A stretch of DNA of 64,000 nt from Mycobacterium sp. E2733 (GCF_001667585.1 NZ_LZJZ01000032.1:1-64000), one strand, 5' to 3'. Shown: positions 36,000-45,586, counted from the first letter of the stretch. Program-made: numbers and translations. Notes: generated from the sequence alone by a model not told the origin.

Positions 36000-36443
36000 G
36001 TGAGTTTTCGTGGTGCAGGCAGACCCCCAAGGCCACGACGCCAGGCGGCCATGGCGGTAGTTGCTGCCCTGTCCCTTTTCGCCGCTGCCTTCGGGTTTTG
36101 GGCGTTGCAGGTTGGAGCGGTGGCCGGCCCACCGCAGCACGTGGCGGTGTCGGTGGCGAGCACCGACACCGGGCTACTGCAATTGCGGGACGGCTCGGCA
36201 CCGCACAGCCGTCCGGACTTCGGCTCCACCCTGAACGACGACAAGGCATTCAAGAGCGCGGGATTGAAGCGCGATCGGCCGACGACCTTTTCGCTGTCCG
36301 TGCCGCGCTGGTCGTGGACGATGTCGTCAGTCGCGTCGGCGACCGGAGCCCAGCGGCCCGTCGACGCATGCCCGTCACGCGCGCCTTCGACTGTCCTTGC
36401 AGGTCAAGATCTCTTGACCAAGCTTTGCGTGTCCCGTCGCTGA
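36000..36443 (+). CDS. Small exported or membrane-anchored protein, cassette copy A
   Basis: A 147-residue protein of unknown family. A basic start (PPRPRRQ) is followed by one hydrophobic helix (about 17-37, AMAVVAALSLFAAAFGFWAL), then a Ser/Pro-rich low-complexity region and a conserved-looking C-terminus, AGQDLLTKLCVSRR. The protein at 37612 has the same plan and nearly the same ending, so the two are paralogues. Each is directly upstream of a PPE gene. A second Cys (VDACPS) may pair with the terminal one outside the membrane. Start GTG at 36000. Confidence 0.68.
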   Translation: MSFRGAGRPPRPRRQAAMAVVAALSLFAAAFGFWALQVGAVAGPPQHVAVSVASTDTGLLQLRDGSAPHSRPDFGSTLNDDKAFKSAGLKRDRPTTFSLSVPRWSWTMSSVASATGAQRPVDACPSRAPSTVLAGQDLLTKLCVSRR

Positions 36444-36649
36444 TCGGCGTCCCGACCCCTTCATAGACATCTCTGGCCCGGCGCCGCGCGCCGGTGAACA
36501 GCCAACCGCGTCGGCGTCCGCCGCAGCGCTTGAGCCTGTCGGCAGGCGCGGTCGCTACCTATCCCTAGGAAAGTCATGTTTGCAGCCAACTCGGTCACGC
36601 CCGCGGGATCCGCGGCGAACAACCCCGTCCCGAGCGGGGGCAGATAGCG
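36444..36649. other. Intergenic region between exported protein A and PPE A
   Basis: These 206 bases hold no gene that I can support. A 23-codon open frame begins at 36575 but has no ribosome site or codon signature. The last bases before the PPE start (CAGATAGCG) resemble those before the second PPE gene (AGAGATAGCA), which fits duplication of the whole cassette. Confidence 0.4.
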
Positions 36650-37552
36650 GTGGACTTCGGCGCGCTACCCCCGGAGATCAGCACCGCGCGAATGTATTCC
36701 GGCCCCGGCGCCGCATCATTGCTGAGCGCGGCGACAACGTGGCAGCGGCTGGCCGACCACCTCCGCGCGGCCGCGACGAAGTACCTCGTTTCCGCGGGGC
36801 TGCTGGACGGCCTGCGCGGCCCCGCCGCGGTGCAAATGGGCGACAGGACGGCGCCGTACATAGCGTGGCTGCATGCCACCGCCGCGTCAGCGGAGCAAAC
36901 CGCCGCCCGGGCCGGCGCGGCGGCCGACGCGTACGAGTGGGCGTTGGCCGCGACCGCACCCCCGCAGACCATCGTCGCCAACCGGGGATTGCGAAGATCG
37001 CTGGCAGCGACGAATCACCTGCGCCAAAACACCACGGCGATCGCGTCCGCGGAGGGCCACTACGACCAGCTGTGGGCGCAGAACGCCGCCGCCATGTACG
37101 CCTATGCCGCTGCCGCTGCGGCCGCCTCGACTGTGCCGCCCTTCACGTCCCCGCCCGCCGCCGGCGACGGCAACGAGGTGATATCGGCTGGCGGGGAACT
37201 GATTTCGATGCTGCCCGCTGCGCTGAACGGACTATCCTCGGCATCTTACTGGCGATTCCGCACCGCGGTGCTGTCGATGTCATCGCCGCTGTCCAGGCTG
37301 AGTTCCCTGCGCACCGGGTTCGCCAAAGCGGCCAGCGTCCCCCTTGCCGTGGCCATCGGTGGCGCGGCGGCGAAGGCGGTCAGGGGTAACCGCGCCGCGG
37401 CGCTCGCGGGTTTCGGACGCGCGATCGCGATCGGCGCGTTGTCGGTGCCGCCGGCCTGGCAGCCGGTGGCGACGCCGGACCCGGCGGGCAGCGTGTTCCA
37501 CAGCCCCGATACCGCACGGCGGGCAGGCGGCCAAACCCACACCGGACTTTGA
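36650..37552 (+). CDS. PPE-family protein, SVP subfamily, cassette copy A
   Basis: A 300-residue PPE protein beginning VDFGALPPEIST, the PPE signature, with the helical PPE domain to about residue 170 (APYIAWLHATAASAEQ, YDQLWAQNAAAMYAYAAAAAA). The C-terminal part has IGALSVPPAW, the GxxSVPxxW motif of the SVP subfamily. The WxG turn of the domain is degenerate (LRGPAAVQM). PPE proteins are exported by type VII secretion, usually with a PE partner, but none is encoded here. The protein is shorter than most SVP members. Confidence 0.9.
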   Translation: MDFGALPPEISTARMYSGPGAASLLSAATTWQRLADHLRAAATKYLVSAGLLDGLRGPAAVQMGDRTAPYIAWLHATAASAEQTAARAGAAADAYEWALAATAPPQTIVANRGLRRSLAATNHLRQNTTAIASAEGHYDQLWAQNAAAMYAYAAAAAAASTVPPFTSPPAAGDGNEVISAGGELISMLPAALNGLSSASYWRFRTAVLSMSSPLSRLSSLRTGFAKAASVPLAVAIGGAAAKAVRGNRAAALAGFGRAIAIGALSVPPAWQPVATPDPAGSVFHSPDTARRAGGQTHTGL

Positions 37553-37611
37553 TCGTTTTCACAGCTCGCTGGGCTTGTCGCCCAAGCCTGGTGTTGTAGG
37601 TTCGGGCCATT

Positions 37612-38022
37612 GTGACAGCTGGCGACACCCGGAGAACTCGACGACTGCGGTCGGCCATCGCGATGGTCGCGATGCTCGGGGTGTTCTGCGCGGTCACCGC
37701 GGGTTGGGCCTCGCGCGGGAGTGCGGTCTCCGGCGTCGCCGGCGTGAATGCCGCGCAGGTGCAGGCGCAGCACCGTAACGCTGCCGCGCCGGGCTTCTCC
37801 GCTGGCTCCTCGCCGACGCATCACAAGAGCACCCACACGGCGTGGATGACGCGGGATCGTCCGCCGACAAAGACCCGCTCGTTGCCGCCGTCGATCGGGT
37901 CGCCGTTACCTACTTCGTTTGCGGCCGCGGTATTTCGGCCGCCCCGCGCGCCGTGCCGTGCGCTCGGGGCGGTTCCATCCGCCCGGGATCTGTTGACCCA
38001 ACTCTGCGTCGCCCGTTGCTGA
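37612..38022 (+). CDS. Small exported or membrane-anchored protein, cassette copy B
   Basis: Paralogue of the protein at 36000. A basic N-terminus (TRRTRRLR) precedes a hydrophobic helix (AIAMVAMLGVFCAVTAGWA), then a low-complexity stretch with the shared RDRP pattern, and the ending SARDLLTQLCVARC. Overall 136 residues. The sequence between the helix and the last 15 residues has diverged strongly, while the end is kept, which points to function at the C-terminus. Start GTG at 37612; it lies 59 bases after PPE A and 137 bases before PPE B. Confidence 0.68.
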   Translation: MTAGDTRRTRRLRSAIAMVAMLGVFCAVTAGWASRGSAVSGVAGVNAAQVQAQHRNAAAPGFSAGSSPTHHKSTHTAWMTRDRPPTKTRSLPPSIGSPLPTSFAAAVFRPPRAPCRALGAVPSARDLLTQLCVARC

Positions 38023-38159
38023 GGGCTCCGTCGTCGGCGCCAACCGCCGTCGTTGCACTGCCGCAAAGGCAGGTAGGCCTGTAACCCCCTGGCCTACGTC
38101 CCAACAGAAAAGTCCCGTTCGAACCACGGCCCAACCGCCGTCGTTAGGCAGAGATAGCA

Positions 38160-39050
38160 ATGAATTTCACGACGCTCCCTCCCGAAATGATTTCCGGACT
38201 ACTGCATGCCGGCCCCGGCTCGGGGTCGATGGCCGAAGCGGCGTCGGCCTGGGCCCGCCTGGCCACTCGGCTGCACACCGCGGTCGCCGACTACCGGGCG
38301 GTGACTTCGAAGCTGCTGGCCAGCTGGGCGGACCCCACGGCCGCGCCCGAAGGCGCGGCGCCCTACATCGAATGGCTCAACGCCACCGCGATTCGGGCCG
38401 AGCAGGCGGCCACCCAGGCCGCCGCGGCGGCGAGCGCCCATGAAAGGGCGTTGGCGGCAACGGTGCCGCCGCCGACCATCGATGCCAACCTTGCGCAACG
38501 CAGATCGCTGGCCATGGCGAACTCCCTGGGTCTGGCGAGCCCGGCGATCGCCGACACCGAGGCCGACTACGAACGGATGTGGGCAACGGACACCGCGGCC
38601 ATGTACGCCTACGCGGGGGCCTCGGCGGATGCCTCGGCCATCGCGCCGTTCACGTTGCCGCCCGGCAGCGGCAACCAAGGCACGTGGGCACTGAGATCGG
38701 CGCCCGAGGTGGTATCGGCAGGGCGGCAGCTGATCTCGGCCGCGCCGGGCGCGCTCCGGGCGCTGTCCCGCTCACCGCTGGCCACGTTCGACGTCTCCCT
38801 CGCGTCGGCGACCTGCCCCCTGTCGAAACTGAGCTCACTCACGGCGCCGTCGGGCGTAGCGATCGGCTACCTGAATGCGCTCAACAAGGCGGCGGCGTTG
38901 CGCTGCCTGCTGTCCAACCAGCGTGGTGTTCGCGGCCCGGCGATCACCGCGCGGCTCGGGCGCGCAACGTCGGTCGGGACGTTGTCGGTACCACGGGTCT
39001 GGGCGACGGCCGCTGCGCCGATGGCCGTCTACCGCGGGACGGTCGCGTAG
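38160..39050 (+). CDS. PPE-family protein, SVP subfamily, cassette copy B
   Basis: A 296-residue PPE protein starting MNFTTLPPEMIS with the PPE domain to about residue 170 (YIEWLNATAIRAEQAATQAAAAA, YERMWATDTAAMYAYAG) and the SVP motif VGTLSVPRVW near the end. It aligns with PPE A along its whole length, including the short C-terminus, so the pair arose by duplication. The usual W-x-G is here SWADP. No PE gene is adjacent. It converges on the amidotransferase gene with five bases between stops. Confidence 0.9.
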   Translation: MNFTTLPPEMISGLLHAGPGSGSMAEAASAWARLATRLHTAVADYRAVTSKLLASWADPTAAPEGAAPYIEWLNATAIRAEQAATQAAAAASAHERALAATVPPPTIDANLAQRRSLAMANSLGLASPAIADTEADYERMWATDTAAMYAYAGASADASAIAPFTLPPGSGNQGTWALRSAPEVVSAGRQLISAAPGALRALSRSPLATFDVSLASATCPLSKLSSLTAPSGVAIGYLNALNKAAALRCLLSNQRGVRGPAITARLGRATSVGTLSVPRVWATAAAPMAVYRGTVA

Positions 39051-39055
39051 GGGGG

Positions 39056-39784
39056 TCAACCCGCGCGCCCGGCATACGACCGCGCGGCGTCGACGATCGC
39101 GGTGAAGAGGCGCAGGTCGTCCAGGGACTGTTCCGGATGCCATTGCACGGCAAGCACAAACCGGTCCCCCGGCAACTCCAGCGCCTCGACTACACCATCG
39201 GCGTCCCACGCGGTGACCACCAGGCCCGCACCGACTTCGTCGATCGCCTGATGGTGGTGGCACGGCGCATCCGTGCACTCCCCCAGCAGCGCGGCCAGCC
39301 GGCTGCCCGCGGCGGTGCGCACCGGCAACCTGGTGAACACCGCGTTGCCGGCCCGATGTCCGTCGTGCCCGAGAACCTCGGGCAGGTGCTGGTGCAGGGT
39401 GCCGCCGAGCGCCACGTTGAGCACCTGGGCGCCGCGACAGATGCCCAGCACCGGCAGACCGCGATCCAGCGCGCCGCGCAACAACGCGAATTCCCAGGCG
39501 TCGCGGGCGGCGCGCGGCGGATCGGTTGTCGGATGCGGCGGCTGGCCGTACGCGGCGGGGTCGACGTCGTAGCCGCCGGTGATGACCCACGCGTGCAGGC
39601 TGTCGAGGACCGGGCCCACGGTCTCCGGTTCCGCCGGCTGCGGCGGTAGCAGCACCGCGGCCCCGCCGGCCATCACGACACCCTGGAAGTAGTCGGCCGG
39701 CAGATAACCGGCGGGGACGTCCCAGATCCCGGCCCGCACCTGCTCCAGGTACGAGGTCAGGCCCACCACCGGGCGCCAGTTCAC
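39056..39784 (-). CDS. Class I glutamine amidotransferase / gamma-glutamyl-GABA hydrolase-like (Rv2859c-like)
   Basis: Peptidase C26 family protein of 242 residues. The nucleophile lies in LGICRGAQVLNVALGG, and the His-Glu of the triad in VQWHPEQS; VITGGYDVDPAAYGQ is typical of PuuD-like enzymes that cleave gamma-glutamyl-GABA or related gamma-glutamyl amines. Start: GTG at 39782-39784 with AAAGGA nine bases upstream. In M. tuberculosis the counterpart Rv2859c neighbours glnA4 in a polyamine/ethanolamine-type pathway; no glutamine synthetase gene is adjacent here, so the substrate is open. Confidence 0.9.
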   Translation of the reverse strand: MNWRPVVGLTSYLEQVRAGIWDVPAGYLPADYFQGVVMAGGAAVLLPPQPAEPETVGPVLDSLHAWVITGGYDVDPAAYGQPPHPTTDPPRAARDAWEFALLRGALDRGLPVLGICRGAQVLNVALGGTLHQHLPEVLGHDGHRAGNAVFTRLPVRTAAGSRLAALLGECTDAPCHHHQAIDEVGAGLVVTAWDADGVVEALELPGDRFVLAVQWHPEQSLDDLRLFTAIVDAARSYAGRAG

Positions 39785-39902
39785 AACCGCGCATCCTTTC
39801 GTCGACCGCCACGGTACCGCCCTGAAGCGATCAGCGCGTCCACGACCCGCGGAGCGGGCGGGAAACCGCTTGTGCGAGTTGCTGTTCGGCGCGCCGATTG
39901 GA

Positions 39903-40463
39903 CTACCAGGTACTGGTGCGCAACACGATCTCGGCGGCCAATTGTGCCGTCGACTCCTGCACCGTGCGCCGGCCCAAATGCACCACGCGGTAGTCAGCGT
40001 AGACATACTGCTGGCTGGCGCGGGCCACCGCCCGCGCGGCCGGGGAGCTGACCAGAACCGTGGTGCCGATCTCCACCGGCGGGCAGTGCCCGTCACGAAC
40101 CGCACCGTCGCGATCGGCCGCCCGCGGATGGCCGCGGTCGATCACCACCAGGCCGACGAACCGGCCCAGCTTCGTCGCCGCGAGTTCCCAGGCCAGTTCG
40201 CCGCCGGCGCGGTCGCCCACCACCACAGCCCAACCGATTCCCAGTGCGTCGAGGATGCCGACCACCGACTTCGGGGTCAGGCGCGGGTCGAGTCCGATGA
40301 CGACCGTCCGAAGCGACGCGGTGTGCAGACGCTCGCAAACCGCGTCGTACGCGGCGGGGACGCGCTCCTCGTCACCCAGGATGACGACCACGACACCCTG
40401 TTCCGGACCAGCCACGGCTACCGGGACGGGGAACCCGTCGAGCGTGGTCATCATTGAGGGCAT
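39903..40463 (-). CDS. Alpha/beta-hydrolase-like protein with replaced nucleophile
   Basis: About 186 residues with the strand-turn pattern of an alpha/beta hydrolase (VVVVILGDEERVPAAYDAV, then GIGWAVVVGDRAGGELAWEL). Where active relatives have GHDWGG or GHSxGG, this protein has GDRAGG: the nucleophile position is Arg, so it is probably catalytically dead or acts as a binding protein. It is also shorter than usual and lacks a visible catalytic His near the end. Three Met codons (40463, 40454, 40451) could start it. Its stop-side neighbour is the amidotransferase, 118 bases away. Confidence 0.65.
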   Translation of the reverse strand: MPSMMTTLDGFPVPVAVAGPEQGVVVVILGDEERVPAAYDAVCERLHTASLRTVVIGLDPRLTPKSVVGILDALGIGWAVVVGDRAGGELAWELAATKLGRFVGLVVIDRGHPRAADRDGAVRDGHCPPVEIGTTVLVSSPAARAVARASQQYVYADYRVVHLGRRTVQESTAQLAAEIVLRTSTW

Positions 40464-40606
40464 CTACGCACGCTACAGCCGACCTGCCCGCACGCGCGAC
40501 GCTTTCTTCACATCCCTGCGTTCAGCGGCTATCGCTGCGGGCACGCTCGGCGCGTTTTGCGTCATCGTCAATTCGCTGGTCGTGCAGCCGCGGCTCGACG
40601 AATGCC

Positions 40607-42118
40607 CTACGGCCCCAACCGAGTTGCGAGGCGCGGTCGGCGGGGCGGCGGACCGTCGAGCAGGCCGAGGACTGCGTCGGTGTCCAGATGGGCGGCCAGC
40701 AGATCGGCGATCGCGTCGAGTTGGGCTTCGCGCCGCGCGGCGACGTTCGTGTCGGCGACGACGAACCCGTCGCGGCCGGCCGCGGCCGCGACGGTGGTGA
40801 GCCACGCGCGACGAAAGTCGTCGTTGTCGAGCAAGCCGTGCCAGTGGGTGCCGAAGACCGCGCCCCGCACGAGGCCGTGCGGTTGGCAGTCGCGCCCGCC
40901 CTCCGCACCGAACCAGGTGTCCTCGGCGCATCGCGACACCCGGCCGTGACGGATCTCGTATCCGGCGAGCGGCGGTGGCCACCGGCGCAGGATCTTGGTC
41001 TCGCCGAAGGCGATGTCGGCGTCCAACAGCCCCAGCCCGGCGACCTCGCCGAGCCTTGATTCCACCGGGTCATCGACGCGCCGGCACAGCATCTGAAAGC
41101 CACCGCAGATACCGAGCACCGGTTTGCCGGTCGCGGCGTGCGCGGTGATCGCCTCGGCCAGGCCGTGATCGCGCAGCCAGGTCAGGTCGGCGACGGTGGA
41201 TTTGCTGCCCGGGATCACGATCAGGTCTGTGTCGGCCAGGTCGGCGGGGTCGGTGGTCCAGCGCACGATGACGCCCGGTTCGCACGCCAGCGCCTCCACG
41301 TCGGTGGAGTTGGAGATCCGGGGCAGCCGGATGGCGGCCACTCGCAGCCACTCGCGCCCGCGCGGCGGTTCCGGGGTGCCGACGACGCGGCGGGCGACCA
41401 GCGACAGCGAATCCTCGGCGTCCAGCCAGAGTTCGTCGGCGTACGGCAGCACCCCGTAGGTCGGACGGCCGGTCATCGCGTGCAATTGGCGCAATCCGGG
41501 TTCCAGCAGCGCGGGGTCACCGCGGAACTTGTTGACGACGAAGCCGGCGATCAGTGCTTGGTCGTCGGGCTCGAGCACCGCGACCGTTCCGAACAGGTGG
41601 GCGAGCAGCCCGCCCCGGTCGATGTCTCCGACCAGGATCACCGGCAGGTTCGCCGCCCTGGCCAGGCCCATGTTCGCCAAATCCGTTGCACGCAGGTTTA
41701 TTTCGGCCGGTGAGCCCGCCCCCTCGCAGATGACGGCGTCGAATTCGTCGCGCAGGCAAGATAATTCGTTTGCGACGATCCCGGCCAGGCGGTCGCGATG
41801 CCGCACGTAGCTCGCGGCCGTGACCGAATCGGCGACCCGGCCGCGAATCACCAGCTGCGACGTCCGGTCACTGCCCGGTTTGAGCAGGATCGGGTTGAGC
41901 CGCACGCTGGGCTCCAACCCCGCCGCGCGCGCCTGGAGCGCCTGGGCCCGGCCGATCTCGCCGCCGTCGACGGTGACCACGGAGTTGTTGGACATGTTCT
42001 GCGCCTTGAACGGCGCCACCCGGACGCCGCGGCGCGCCAGCAACCGGCACAGGCCCGCGACCACCACGGATTTTCCGGCGTCGGAGCTGGTGCCGGCGAC
42101 CAGCAGCGCCCCGCTCAA
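40607..42118 (-). CDS. cobQ: Cobyric acid synthase
   Basis: Glutamine-dependent enzyme that amidates positions b, d, e and g of adenosylcobyrinic acid diamide. The 503 residues start with the P-loop domain ([41 protein letters not shown]) and end with a GATase1 domain (nucleophile Cys in [11 protein letters not shown], His in [12 protein letters not shown]). I place the start at TTG 42116-42118, where the family N-terminus begins; the frame is open to 42202. It follows map by 14 bases. In M. tuberculosis cobQ1 is elsewhere, so its position here is a local rearrangement. Confidence 0.93.
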   Translation of the reverse strand: MSGALLVAGTSSDAGKSVVVAGLCRLLARRGVRVAPFKAQNMSNNSVVTVDGGEIGRAQALQARAAGLEPSVRLNPILLKPGSDRTSQLVIRGRVADSVTAASYVRHRDRLAGIVANELSCLRDEFDAVICEGAGSPAEINLRATDLANMGLARAANLPVILVGDIDRGGLLAHLFGTVAVLEPDDQALIAGFVVNKFRGDPALLEPGLRQLHAMTGRPTYGVLPYADELWLDAEDSLSLVARRVVGTPEPPRGREWLRVAAIRLPRISNSTDVEALACEPGVIVRWTTDPADLADTDLIVIPGSKSTVADLTWLRDHGLAEAITAHAATGKPVLGICGGFQMLCRRVDDPVESRLGEVAGLGLLDADIAFGETKILRRWPPPLAGYEIRHGRVSRCAEDTWFGAEGGRDCQPHGLVRGAVFGTHWHGLLDNDDFRRAWLTTVAAAAGRDGFVVADTNVAARREAQLDAIADLLAAHLDTDAVLGLLDGPPPRRPRLATRLGP

Positions 42119-42132
42119 CGATTCACGGCTTG

Positions 42133-42990
42133 TTATATCGAGGTGAGGATCTCGACGCCGGTGTCGGTCACCAGCAAGGTGTGCTCGAACTGCGCGGTCC
42201 ACTTGCGGTCCTTGGTGACCACCGTCCAGCCGTCATCCCAGATCTCGTAGTCCAGGCCGCCGAGGTTGATCATCGGTTCGATGGTGAACGTCATGCCCGG
42301 CTGCATGGTCGTCGTGACTGACGGCTGGTCGTAGTGCAGCACGACCAGGCCGTTGTGAAAGGTGGTGCCGATGCCGTGGCCGGTGAAGTCACGAACCACG
42401 TTGTACCCGAACCGATTCGCGTACGCCTCGATCACGCGGCCGACGACCGACAGCGCCCGCCCGGGCTTGACAGCGTTGATCGCGCGCATCGTCGCCTCGT
42501 GGGTGCGCTCCACGAGCAGCCGGTGCTCCTCCGAGACGTCGCCGGCCAGGAAAGTCGCGTTGGTGTCGCCGTGCACCCCGTCGATGTAGGCCGTGACGTC
42601 GATGTTGACGATGTCGCCGTCTTCGACCACCGTCGAGTCGGGGATCCCGTGGCAGATGACCTCGTTGAGCGACGTGCAGCAGGACTTCGGGAAGCCCTTG
42701 TAGCCCAGGGTCGACGGGTAGGCACCGTGGTCGATCATGTACTCGTGGGCGATCCGGTCCAGTTCGTCGGTGGTCACCCCGGGCGCCACCGCCTTGCCCG
42801 CCTCCTGCAGCGCGCCGGCCGCGATCCGGCCGGCGACCCGCATCTTCTCGATCACCTCCGGGGTCTGCACCCACGGCTCGCTGCCCTCGCGCACGGTGGG
42901 CTGCCAGGCATACTCCGGACGGGGGATGCGGCCGGGCACCGGCAGAGTCGGGGACAACTCTCCGGGGGAAAGCGCAGTGCGAGAGGGCAT
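42133..42990 (-). CDS. map: Methionine aminopeptidase, type I (MapB)
   Basis: Removes the N-terminal Met from nascent proteins. The 285 residues match M. tuberculosis MapB, including the N-terminal extension with a proline-rich ribosome-binding-like motif ([14 protein letters not shown]). The pita-bread fold metal ligands lie in [18 protein letters not shown] (two Asp), [11 protein letters not shown] (His), FTIEPMI (Glu) and AQFEHTLLV (Glu). The start at ATG 42990 gives [10 protein letters not shown]; the frame upstream is not coding. A large palindrome precedes it. Confidence 0.96.
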   Translation of the reverse strand: MPSRTALSPGELSPTLPVPGRIPRPEYAWQPTVREGSEPWVQTPEVIEKMRVAGRIAAGALQEAGKAVAPGVTTDELDRIAHEYMIDHGAYPSTLGYKGFPKSCCTSLNEVICHGIPDSTVVEDGDIVNIDVTAYIDGVHGDTNATFLAGDVSEEHRLLVERTHEATMRAINAVKPGRALSVVGRVIEAYANRFGYNVVRDFTGHGIGTTFHNGLVVLHYDQPSVTTTMQPGMTFTIEPMINLGGLDYEIWDDGWTVVTKDRKWTAQFEHTLLVTDTGVEILTSI

Positions 42991-43030
42991 GCCGACCAGC
43001 TTAATCACGCCGCCCGGCGGCGGCTCAGCC

Positions 43031-43109
43031 TCGCGTGTGAATCGACGGCGTTGAGTGTGACGGTGCGGCGACGACACGCCGAATTTGGCCGCCGTCGCTG
43101 CACACGCGA
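43031..43109. repeat. Large imperfect palindrome between map and the DUF1707 gene
   Basis: TCGCGTGTG (43031-43039) pairs with CACACGCGA (43101-43109), and after three unpaired bases on each side CGACGGCG (43043-43050) pairs with CGCCGTCG-type GCCGTCG plus the preceding C (43090-43097). The 79-base unit fills most of the 128-base gap. It looks like a dispersed mycobacterial intergenic element rather than a terminator, having no T-run. Confidence 0.6.
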
Positions 43110-43118
43110 CGCGGGCGG

Positions 43119-43706
43119 TCAGCCGAAGCGGCCGCGACGGATCAACGAGCGCCGCGGCCCGCGGATGATCACCGAACCGCACACCACCCGTCCCGTCAAC
43201 ACGACGTGCGGGCGCCCTTCGCCGGGTGCGTCCTTGCGGCGGTCGCTGGCGCTGCCCACGTAGACCTCCACGTCGTCGATCGACGCGCTGGCGCCGTCCG
43301 GCAACCGGATCTCCACCGAGCCGAATCGCATGTCGAGTTCGATGACCACCACCGGGCCCGCGAATCGGGCCTTGGTGAGGTCGAGCTCGATGGAGCCCAG
43401 CCGGCGGACCAACGCCAGCCGGGTGGGCACCGTCCATTCCCCCTGGCGCTTGAGCGAGCCGGCCCAGCCGCGCAGCTCGACCCGGTCGGCCGCGGAGGTG
43501 ACGATCGCGCCCGGACCGGGCAGGTCACCGACCAGCCCGTCGAGCTCTCCCCGGGTGCGCGCATAGGACACCTGCGACGAACGCTGCTCGAACTCGTCGA
43601 TATCGATCAGCCCGAGCGCGACGGCGTTGTGCAGTCGCCGCATCGTGCCGTTTCGGTCGGCGTCCGAGACCCGTAACGCCACCATCTCTCCACCGGTCTC
43701 AGTCAT
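43119..43706 (-). CDS. DUF1707 / SHOCT-like domain protein (Rv2862c-like)
   Basis: A 195-residue protein with an N-terminal DUF1707 domain ([34 protein letters not shown], about 8-60) and a beta-rich C-terminal half with [13 protein letters not shown] and [12 protein letters not shown], a repeat pattern like the C-terminal beta-helix of LiaF/toastrack proteins. No membrane helix. Such proteins are often linked to envelope stress sensing; nothing here shows the partner. It lies between the PBP lipoprotein gene and map, all on the minus strand. Confidence 0.88.
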   Translation of the reverse strand: MTETGGEMVALRVSDADRNGTMRRLHNAVALGLIDIDEFEQRSSQVSYARTRGELDGLVGDLPGPGAIVTSAADRVELRGWAGSLKRQGEWTVPTRLALVRRLGSIELDLTKARFAGPVVVIELDMRFGSVEIRLPDGASASIDDVEVYVGSASDRRKDAPGEGRPHVVLTGRVVCGSVIIRGPRRSLIRRGRFG

Positions 43707-43771
43707 GGCTTTCCTGACGCTCGAACCCTCGGCCTACCCTCGCAACTTACCGCTGGGGCGGGCCGCCGGCG

Positions 43772-45586
43772 TCAGGCCAGGAAGTCCGGCGGCAGGGATT
43801 CGAACATCACCTTGGTCATCCGGACCGCGTATTCCGAGCTGCCGCCACCGACGATCAGTGCGGCGAACGCCAGATCGCCGCGGTATCCGGCGAACCAGGA
43901 ATGCGATCCTCCCGGGAACTCGGCCTCACCCGTCTTCCCGTAGACCGCGCCGCAGCCCGCGATCTCCTTGGCGGTCCCGTTGGTCACCACCAGCCGCATC
44001 ATGGGCCGCAGCGCGTCCACCATCTTCGGGCTGATCGGCGTGGTGTCGCCCTGAACCGCCGTCGGCCGGCCCGCGATCAGCTGCGGCGTCGGGGTCTTGC
44101 CCGCGGCAACGGTCGCCGCCACCAGCGCCATGCCGAACGGGCTGGCCAGCACCTTGCCCTGGCCGAAGCCGTCTTCGGTGCGCTCGGCGAGGTCCACGGT
44201 CGGCGGCACCGATCCGGTCACCGTGGTGATGCCGTCGACCTCATAGTCCAGCCCGATCCCGTACTGGCTGGCCGCCTGCGTCAGGCCGCGCGGCGGCATC
44301 TTGCTGCTGAGCTCGGCGAAAGTGGTGTTGCAGGAACTGGCGAACGCCCGCGACATCGGCACCACGCCGAGGTCGAAGCCACCGTAGTTGGGGATGGTGC
44401 GGTGCCCGATGTCGAGATGGCCCGGGCAGCCCAGCATGGTGTTGGGGGTGGCCATGTCGCGGTCGACGGCCGCGCCGGCGGTCACCATCTTGAACGTCGA
44501 CCCCGGCGGGAACAGGCCGGTGGTGGCGAGCAGGCCGTCCGCGTCGGCGCCCCCGTTCTGCGCGATCGCCAGGATCTCCCCGGTCGACGGCTTGATCACG
44601 ACGATCATCGCTTTGCCGCCGCGGGTGTCCACCGCACGCTGGGCGGCGTTTTGCACCACCCGGTCGAGCGTGATCGAGATCGAGGGCGCCGGCGACCCCG
44701 GAACCTCGTGCAGCACTTCGACTTCGACACCGTTCTGGTTGACGCTGACCACCCGCCAGCCCGCCTCGCCGTCGAGTTGGTCGACGACCGCCTTCTTCAC
44801 CTCGGTCATGGCAGCCGACGCGAAATGCGGATCGGTCGGCAGGATCTCGGGCTGCGGCGTGACGACGACGCCGGGCAGCCGGCCGATCGCCGGGTAGATC
44901 TTGTCGTTGTCGTCGGGATGTAGCGTCACCAGGTCCACCGGCTGCGTCGCCGAGCTCGCCTGCTCGGCGAGCAACTGCGGGTCGTTCAGCGTGTCGTTGA
45001 AGGGGCGCAGGACGTCCACGATCGCGTGCGCCGTCCCGCTCAGGGCGGATCCGGATCCGGCCTGGGTGGCGTCCAGCGTGTAGTGGTACAGGTAGCCCGG
45101 CACCAGCACGTCGGTGCCGCCGAGTTCGTTCACCGAGGCGCGCCGCGGCGCATCGGCCCGCAACGCGAACGTCTGATGCTCGCCCAGCTTGGGATGCAGG
45201 TCGGTGGGGGTCCACCGGACCTCCCAGTGCCCCTCGTCGCGCGCCATTTTCAGCTGGCCGTCATAGGTCCAGGTCCGGTTCTTGGGCAGGCGCCAGGTGA
45301 AGCGATAAGCGACCGTGCCGGTGTCCTCGGCGTACTTGGCGTTGAGGATCTGCGTGTCGAGGTGCGTCGCCTGCAACCCCGCCCAGGCCGCGTTCAGCGC
45401 TTCGCGGGCCTCGTTGGGGTTGTCGCTGAGTTGGGCGGCCGTGGCGGTGTCGCCGACTGCCAGGGCGCCGAAGAACTTTTCGGCCGCCGGACCGGGGCCG
45501 TCGGGGCGCGGGGTGCATCCGGACATCGCGACGGCCGCAAGGAGCAATCCGGCCGCCACGATTACCAGTGGGGTTCTTGTGACCAT
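43772..45586 (-). CDS. Penicillin-binding lipoprotein (Rv2864c-like)
   Basis: A class B-like transpeptidase of 604 residues anchored by lipid: signal helix VIVAAGLLLAAVAMSGC with Cys22 as the anchor. An NTF2-like MecA N-terminal domain comes first (PAAEKFFGALAVGDTATAAQLS), then the penicillin-binding domain with SxxK in GSTFKM, SxN in SSCNTT and KTG in GKTGEAEFPGG. Beta-lactam targets of this type cross-link peptidoglycan. The start is ATG 45586 (MVTRTPLV); a 15-codon upstream extension is not needed. Very similar to Rv2864c. Confidence 0.96.
   Translation of the reverse strand: MVTRTPLVIVAAGLLLAAVAMSGCTPRPDGPGPAAEKFFGALAVGDTATAAQLSDNPNEAREALNAAWAGLQATHLDTQILNAKYAEDTGTVAYRFTWRLPKNRTWTYDGQLKMARDEGHWEVRWTPTDLHPKLGEHQTFALRADAPRRASVNELGGTDVLVPGYLYHYTLDATQAGSGSALSGTAHAIVDVLRPFNDTLNDPQLLAEQASSATQPVDLVTLHPDDNDKIYPAIGRLPGVVVTPQPEILPTDPHFASAAMTEVKKAVVDQLDGEAGWRVVSVNQNGVEVEVLHEVPGSPAPSISITLDRVVQNAAQRAVDTRGGKAMIVVIKPSTGEILAIAQNGGADADGLLATTGLFPPGSTFKMVTAGAAVDRDMATPNTMLGCPGHLDIGHRTIPNYGGFDLGVVPMSRAFASSCNTTFAELSSKMPPRGLTQAASQYGIGLDYEVDGITTVTGSVPPTVDLAERTEDGFGQGKVLASPFGMALVAATVAAGKTPTPQLIAGRPTAVQGDTTPISPKMVDALRPMMRLVVTNGTAKEIAGCGAVYGKTGEAEFPGGSHSWFAGYRGDLAFAALIVGGGSSEYAVRMTKVMFESLPPDFLA

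Noticed and set aside
36575-36646. Possible 23-residue peptide gene before PPE copy A
   Set aside because: No ribosome site, no counterpart before PPE copy B, and no coding bias visible.
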